A program made the position numbers and the translations under genes. Below, piece by piece: positions 59,783 to 64,000 of a DNA stretch of 64,000 nucleotides. Origin of the DNA: Halomonas meridiana (GTDB lineage Bacteria > Pseudomonadota > Gammaproteobacteria > Pseudomonadales > Halomonadaceae); the NCBI RefSeq assembly GCF_009846525.1, contig NZ_CP024621.1:3224001-3288000 (forward strand), given 5' to 3'. The notes beneath the pieces are model-generated. The model worked only from the letters and a program-made list of their open reading frames with translations. It was not told where the DNA came from and ran no database searches. The stretch's first letter is position 1. Each line of letters starts with the position of its first letter.

Positions 59783-62530
59783 ATGAGCAAGATACCCAAT
59801 ACGCTTCATACCTTAACGGCAGGAAGCCAAGAGTATCATTACTACAGCCTGCCCAAGGCGGCTGAGACGCTAGGCAACATTGACCGGCTGCCCAAAACAC
59901 TCAAAATCCTGCTCGAAAACCAGCTGCGTTTTGCAGATGATGAGAGCGTCGAGCAAGCAGACATGCAGGCGCTGGTCGACTGGCAACAAGAGGGCAAATC
60001 CAGCCGTGAAATTGGCTACCGCCCTGCCCGCGTGTTGATGCAGGACTTTACCGGTGTGCCCGGCGTCGTGGATCTCGCCTCCATGCGCGCGGCGGTAGAA
60101 AAGCTGGGCGAAGACCCCGCCCGCATCAACCCCCTTTCTCCAGTGGACTTGGTGATCGACCACTCGGTCATGGTCGATAAGTTTGGCAACCCAGCGGCGT
60201 TCCAAGAAAACGTCGATATCGAAATGCAGCGCAACGGCGAGCGTTACGAGTTCCTGCGCTGGGGCCAGAAAGCGTTCGACAACTTCAGCGTCGTGCCGCC
60301 CGGCACCGGTATCTGTCACCAGGTAAACCTGGAGTACCTGGGCCGCACGGTATGGACCAAAGAGGAAGATGGCAACACCGTTGCCTACCCCGATACCCTG
60401 GTAGGTACTGACTCTCATACCACCATGATCAACGGCTTGGGTGTGCTGGGCTGGGGCGTGGGCGGCATCGAAGCAGAAGCCGCCATGCTGGGCCAACCGG
60501 TCTCCATGCTGATTCCCGAAGTGATTGGTTTCAAACTCACCGGCAAGCTGCGGGAAGGCATTACCGCCACCGACCTCGTGCTTACTGTGACCGAAATGCT
60601 GCGTAAGAAAGGCGTGGTCGGCAAGTTCGTCGAATTTTATGGCGACGGACTGAAATACCTGCCCCTGGCGGATCGGGCCACCATCGCCAACATGGCCCCA
60701 GAATACGGCGCCACCTGCGGCTTCTTCCCTGTGGATGACGAAACGCTCAACTATCTGCGCCTGACTGGCCGTGAAGATAGCCAGATCGCGCTGGTCGAAG
60801 CGTACAGCAAGGCCCAAGGACTGTGGCGCGAGCCGGGTGACGAGCCCATCTTCACGGACACGCTCAGCCTGGACATGAACGATGTAGAAGCCAGCTTGGC
60901 AGGCCCCAAACGCCCGCAAGATCGTGTGGCCCTCAAAGACATGGCCAGCGCCTTTAGCAAAGTCATGGAAGAGGATGGTAAAGCGCTGCCCAGCACCGAA
61001 AAGGGCAAGCTGGCCTCCGAAGGCGGCCAAACCGCCGTCGGCATCGACCGCAGCTACGAGCATGACTTCAAACACAGTGACAGCCAAACCGTCACGATGG
61101 GTGAGCAGGACTTCAGTCTCGACCCCGGCGCGGTGGTGATCGCAGCGATTACATCGTGCACCAACACCTCGAACCCCAGCGTAATGATGGCAGCTGGCTT
61201 GCTGGCGCGTAACGCCCGTGAGAAAGGCTTGAGCACCAAGCCCTGGGTGAAAACATCGCTGGCGCCTGGCTCCAAAGTCGTCACTGACTATCTCGCCGCG
61301 GCCAATCTCGATGATGACCTGGATGCACTGGGCTTCAACCTCGTAGGCTACGGCTGCACCACCTGTATCGGTAACTCTGGCCCCTTGCCGGAAGAGATCG
61401 AAAAAGCCATCAATAATGGCGACCTTACCGTGGCATCGGTGCTGTCGGGCAACCGTAACTTTGAGGGCCGTGTGCACCCGCTGGTCAAAACCAACTGGTT
61501 GGCATCACCGCCCTTGGTCGTTGCCTATGCACTGGCGGGTAACGTGCAGTGCAACTTGACCACCGACCCGCTCGGCCAGGACAGCGACGGCAATCCGGTG
61601 TACCTGAAAGACATCTGGCCTTCGCAGGCAGATATCGCCAGCGCCGTCGAGAAGGTGAATACCGAGATGTTCCGTAAGGAGTACGGAGCCGTCTTCGAAG
61701 GCGATGAGACGTGGAAAGCCATCAAAGTGCCAGAGGGCAAAGTTTACGAGTGGCCGGAGTCGACCTATATTCAACACCCGCCCTTCTTTGAAGGCATGCA
61801 GCGGGAGCCAGACGCCATCGAGGACGTGAAAAATGCGCGCGTCCTGGCAATGCTCGGCGACTCTGTCACTACCGACCACATCTCGCCTGCGGGCTCCATC
61901 AAACCCGATAGCCCTGCTGGTCGCTACCTGCAAGAGCACGGCGTGAAGCCGGTCGACTTCAACTCTTACGGTTCGCGCCGAGGCAATCATGAAGTGATGA
62001 TGCGTGGCACCTTCGCCAACGTGCGCATCAAAAACGAAATGCTCGACGGCGTGGTTGGCGGCGAAACACGCCACGTACCGAGCGGCGAGCAGATGGCCAT
62101 CTACGATGCCGCCATGAAATACAAAGAGGAAGGCACGCCGCTGGTGGTGATTGCGGGTAAAGAGTATGGCACCGGCTCCTCGCGGGATTGGGCCGCCAAA
62201 GGCACGCGCTTGCTAGGCGTACGCGCGGTGATTGCCGAATCCTTCGAGCGCATCCACCGTTCTAACCTGATCGGAATGGGCGTGGTACCGCTGCAATTTC
62301 CGGAAGGCGAAAGCCGTGAAAGTCTGGGGTTAACTGGGGATGAAGAGATCTCGATTGCCGGTTTGAGCGATTTGAGTCCTGGAGGTACCGTGCAAGTCGT
62401 GATCAAAAATAGCGACGGCGAACGTACCGTTGATGCCAAGTGCCGAATTGATACCGTCAATGAGCTGGCGTACTACCGCCACGGTGGTATCCTTCACTAC
62501 GTGCTGCGCAAGATGATCGGCGCAGCCTAA
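59783..62530 (+). CDS. acnA: Aconitate hydratase A
   Basis: [4Fe-4S] enzyme of the citric acid cycle that converts citrate to isocitrate. The 915-residue protein is the AcnA/IRP1 type. It opens with [20 protein letters not shown] and has [40 protein letters not shown], the first cluster cysteine in [13 protein letters not shown] near residue 455, and the other two in [14 protein letters not shown] near 525. The C-terminal swivel domain has [15 protein letters not shown] and [18 protein letters not shown] precedes the ATG. Confidence 0.97.
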   Translation: MSKIPNTLHTLTAGSQEYHYYSLPKAAETLGNIDRLPKTLKILLENQLRFADDESVEQADMQALVDWQQEGKSSREIGYRPARVLMQDFTGVPGVVDLASMRAAVEKLGEDPARINPLSPVDLVIDHSVMVDKFGNPAAFQENVDIEMQRNGERYEFLRWGQKAFDNFSVVPPGTGICHQVNLEYLGRTVWTKEEDGNTVAYPDTLVGTDSHTTMINGLGVLGWGVGGIEAEAAMLGQPVSMLIPEVIGFKLTGKLREGITATDLVLTVTEMLRKKGVVGKFVEFYGDGLKYLPLADRATIANMAPEYGATCGFFPVDDETLNYLRLTGREDSQIALVEAYSKAQGLWREPGDEPIFTDTLSLDMNDVEASLAGPKRPQDRVALKDMASAFSKVMEEDGKALPSTEKGKLASEGGQTAVGIDRSYEHDFKHSDSQTVTMGEQDFSLDPGAVVIAAITSCTNTSNPSVMMAAGLLARNAREKGLSTKPWVKTSLAPGSKVVTDYLAAANLDDDLDALGFNLVGYGCTTCIGNSGPLPEEIEKAINNGDLTVASVLSGNRNFEGRVHPLVKTNWLASPPLVVAYALAGNVQCNLTTDPLGQDSDGNPVYLKDIWPSQADIASAVEKVNTEMFRKEYGAVFEGDETWKAIKVPEGKVYEWPESTYIQHPPFFEGMQREPDAIEDVKNARVLAMLGDSVTTDHISPAGSIKPDSPAGRYLQEHGVKPVDFNSYGSRRGNHEVMMRGTFANVRIKNEMLDGVVGGETRHVPSGEQMAIYDAAMKYKEEGTPLVVIAGKEYGTGSSRDWAAKGTRLLGVRAVIAESFERIHRSNLIGMGVVPLQFPEGESRESLGLTGDEEISIAGLSDLSPGGTVQVVIKNSDGERTVDAKCRIDTVNELAYYRHGGILHYVLRKMIGAA

Positions 62531-62556
62531 AGGTACGACCTACCAATGCTTGCATC

Positions 62557-62583
62557 GCCCCCACCTCGGTGGGGGCTTTTTTT
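62557..62583 (+). terminator. Terminator of acnA
   Basis: Stem GCCCCCAC / GTGGGGGC (62557-62564 with 62569-62576), 4-base loop, followed by seven T residues. Confidence 0.95.
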
Positions 62584-62600
62584 GCCTACGTGACGCGCCC

Positions 62601-64000
62601 TTAGAAAGCGCGACGACGGTAGAAACGGTATTCAGGCGACCAGCAGGCAGACTCGATACGCTCACGCAGCACGGTGCCGCTGGTTTTCAACGCAACGCCG
62701 TTTTGCTGCGCTTGCGCTGCCACCTCAAAAGCAATCGATTTGCTGATATCACGAATTCGCGACAGTGGCGGCAAGAGCGCACCTTTGCCCTCTTTCACCA
62801 GCGGCGCTTCACGCGCCAGCGCCCGAGAGGCACTCATCAGCATCTCATCGGTGACGCGGTTGGCATTTGCCGCAATCACACCCAGCCCAATACCGGGGAA
62901 GATATAGGCGTTGTTGCACTGGGCAATCGGGTAGGTACGGCCGTTGTACACCACCGGTGCGAACGGGCTACCGGTAGCCACCAACGCTTGGCCATCGGTC
63001 CAGCGAATCACGTCTTCTGGCACCGCTTCAGCCTGCGAGGTCGGGTTGGAGAGCGGCATGATCACCGGATGCTCGCAGCCTGCATGCATGGTGCGAACGA
63101 CTTGTTCGGTAAAGATACCGCGTTGGCCGCACACGCCAATCAGAATGGTGGGTTTGATCTGCGCGATGGTCTCTTCCAACCCTTGGCCGTTCCACTCAGC
63201 AACCAAGGCAGGGTCATGGGCCAAACGGCGCTGAAAGTCACGTTGCCACGCTTGATCCGTGGTCATTAGACCTTCACGGTCGACGATGAAGATGCGCGCA
63301 CGCGCTTCCGCTTCGGTCAGCCCCTCGGCCTCCATGGCCACGACGACCTGCTCGGCAATACCACACCCAGCAGAACCGCCTCCGACGAACACCACACGCT
63401 GTTGGGCAATCGTCTCCTCGCGGGCTTGGCAAGCGGCCATGAGCGTGCCCACCACGACCGAGGCCGTCCCTTGCACGTCATCGTTGAAGCAGCACAGCTC
63501 GTTACGGTAGCGCTCCAACAGCGGCACGGCATTGGCCTGAGCAAAGTCCTCAAACTGTAGCAGCACGTTCGGCCAGCGACGCTTCACGGCACAAATGAAC
63601 TCCGCCATGAAGGCATCGTACTCCTCCTGGCTCACCCGCTCATGACGCCAGCCCATGTACATCGGATCGTCCAGCAACGCCTGATTATTGGTGCCTACAT
63701 CGATCATGATGGGCAGCGTATAGGCTGGACTGATACCGCCACAGGCCGTATAAAGCGCGAGCTTCCCAATCGGAATGCCCATGCCACCAATGCCCTGATC
63801 CCCCAGGCCCAAAATACGCTCGCCATCGGTAACAACGATCACTTTGACGTTATCTTTGGTAGCACTGCGCAGGATGTCGTCCATGTGCTCGCGATCCGGG
63901 TAGCTAATGAACAGCCCCCGGTGGTTGCGGTAAATATTAGAAAACTCCTGGCACGCTTGACCTACTGTGGGCGTATAGATAATCGGCAGCATCTCTTCCA
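62601..64000 (-). CDS. maeA: NAD-dependent malic enzyme, N terminus cut by window end
   Basis: Oxidative decarboxylation of malate to pyruvate with NAD+. About 466 codons are visible; the family is about 560 residues, so roughly 100 N-terminal residues lie outside. Visible motifs: [20 protein letters not shown], the catalytic region [20 protein letters not shown] with [10 protein letters not shown], metal-binding [18 protein letters not shown] (E...D-D), the dinucleotide fold [18 protein letters not shown], and [20 protein letters not shown]. This is the large SfcA/MaeA type, not the MaeB fusion with a phosphotransacetylase domain. It is convergent with acnA. Confidence 0.95.
   Translation of the reverse strand, partial: EEMLPIIYTPTVGQACQEFSNIYRNHRGLFISYPDREHMDDILRSATKDNVKVIVVTDGERILGLGDQGIGGMGIPIGKLALYTACGGISPAYTLPIMIDVGTNNQALLDDPMYMGWRHERVSQEEYDAFMAEFICAVKRRWPNVLLQFEDFAQANAVPLLERYRNELCCFNDDVQGTASVVVGTLMAACQAREETIAQQRVVFVGGGSAGCGIAEQVVVAMEAEGLTEAEARARIFIVDREGLMTTDQAWQRDFQRRLAHDPALVAEWNGQGLEETIAQIKPTILIGVCGQRGIFTEQVVRTMHAGCEHPVIMPLSNPTSQAEAVPEDVIRWTDGQALVATGSPFAPVVYNGRTYPIAQCNNAYIFPGIGLGVIAANANRVTDEMLMSASRALAREAPLVKEGKGALLPPLSRIRDISKSIAFEVAAQAQQNGVALKTSGTVLRERIESACWSPEYRFYRRRAF

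Noticed and set aside
59870..61477. 535-codon open frame antisense to acnA
   Set aside because: A shadow of the GC-rich aconitase gene; no ribosome binding site, no domain pattern, and the sense strand is a textbook AcnA.

Overview
The window reads as a chromosomal segment of a moderately halophilic gammaproteobacterium, most likely Halomonas or a close relative (Halomonadaceae). The pointers are a stand-alone ectoine hydroxylase (ectD), acid-rich proteins, and gammaproteobacterial gene pairs such as mutY-yggX, rluD/bamD, selD-mnmH, ilvY/ilvC and polA/thrB. The genus call rests on gene content; the complete 16S rRNA gene at 37210-38742 would settle it. Most genes are housekeeping. I see no CRISPR array, intact prophage or insertion sequence.

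Layout. 0-5.3 kb: divergent ferric-iron transporter genes (ATPase and binding protein) around a Fur-like site, then polA. 5.4-9.1 kb: thrB, a frameshifted biosynthetic arginine decarboxylase (speA), and a fumarylacetoacetase-family hydrolase. 9.2-15.1 kb: ectD, a Crp/Fnr-type regulator, and a divergent two-gene operon coding for an unassigned ATP-grasp ligase and a CocE/NonD serine hydrolase; this is the least explained part of the window. 15.2-17.2 kb: a stress cluster (KGG-repeat protein, unknown 67-aa protein, manganese catalase, DUF892 protein) matching the content of enterobacterial yciGFE-katN. 17.5-19.2 kb: small accessory genes, an integrase remnant, and a Phe-Gln-Thr tRNA operon.

19.3-33.5 kb: yggX and mutY, an AsmA-like protein and a GNAT enzyme, hisBHAF, yjaG, a glutamine-amidotransferase-like protein lacking its cysteine, mnmH-selD, radA, an NlpE-like lipoprotein, and hisC. 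33.7-39.0 kb: a complete 16S-23S-5S rRNA operon on the minus strand with a clear promoter, boxA elements, processing stems and tandem terminators, but no spacer tRNA. 39.2-45 kb: pssA, ilvC with divergent ilvY, and ilvI-ilvH behind a 400-bp structured leader. 45-50.6 kb: clpB, pgeF, rluD and bamD. 50.8-54.8 kb: a chemoreceptor with a CheR-tether C terminus, and a GGDEF-EAL protein. 54.8-64 kb: nadE, a PP0621-family protein, a ThiO-like oxidase, an orphan FimT pseudopilin, trxB, acnA, and a malic enzyme cut by the window end.

The genes together cover branched-chain amino acid synthesis (ilvIH, ilvC, ilvY), most of the middle of histidine synthesis, selenium use for tRNA modification, iron uptake and iron-sulfur upkeep (fbp, yggX), oxidative defence (KatN, TrxB, MutY) and osmoadaptation (EctD). 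Start codons were chosen by ribosome binding site and family alignment from memory. No database search was possible.
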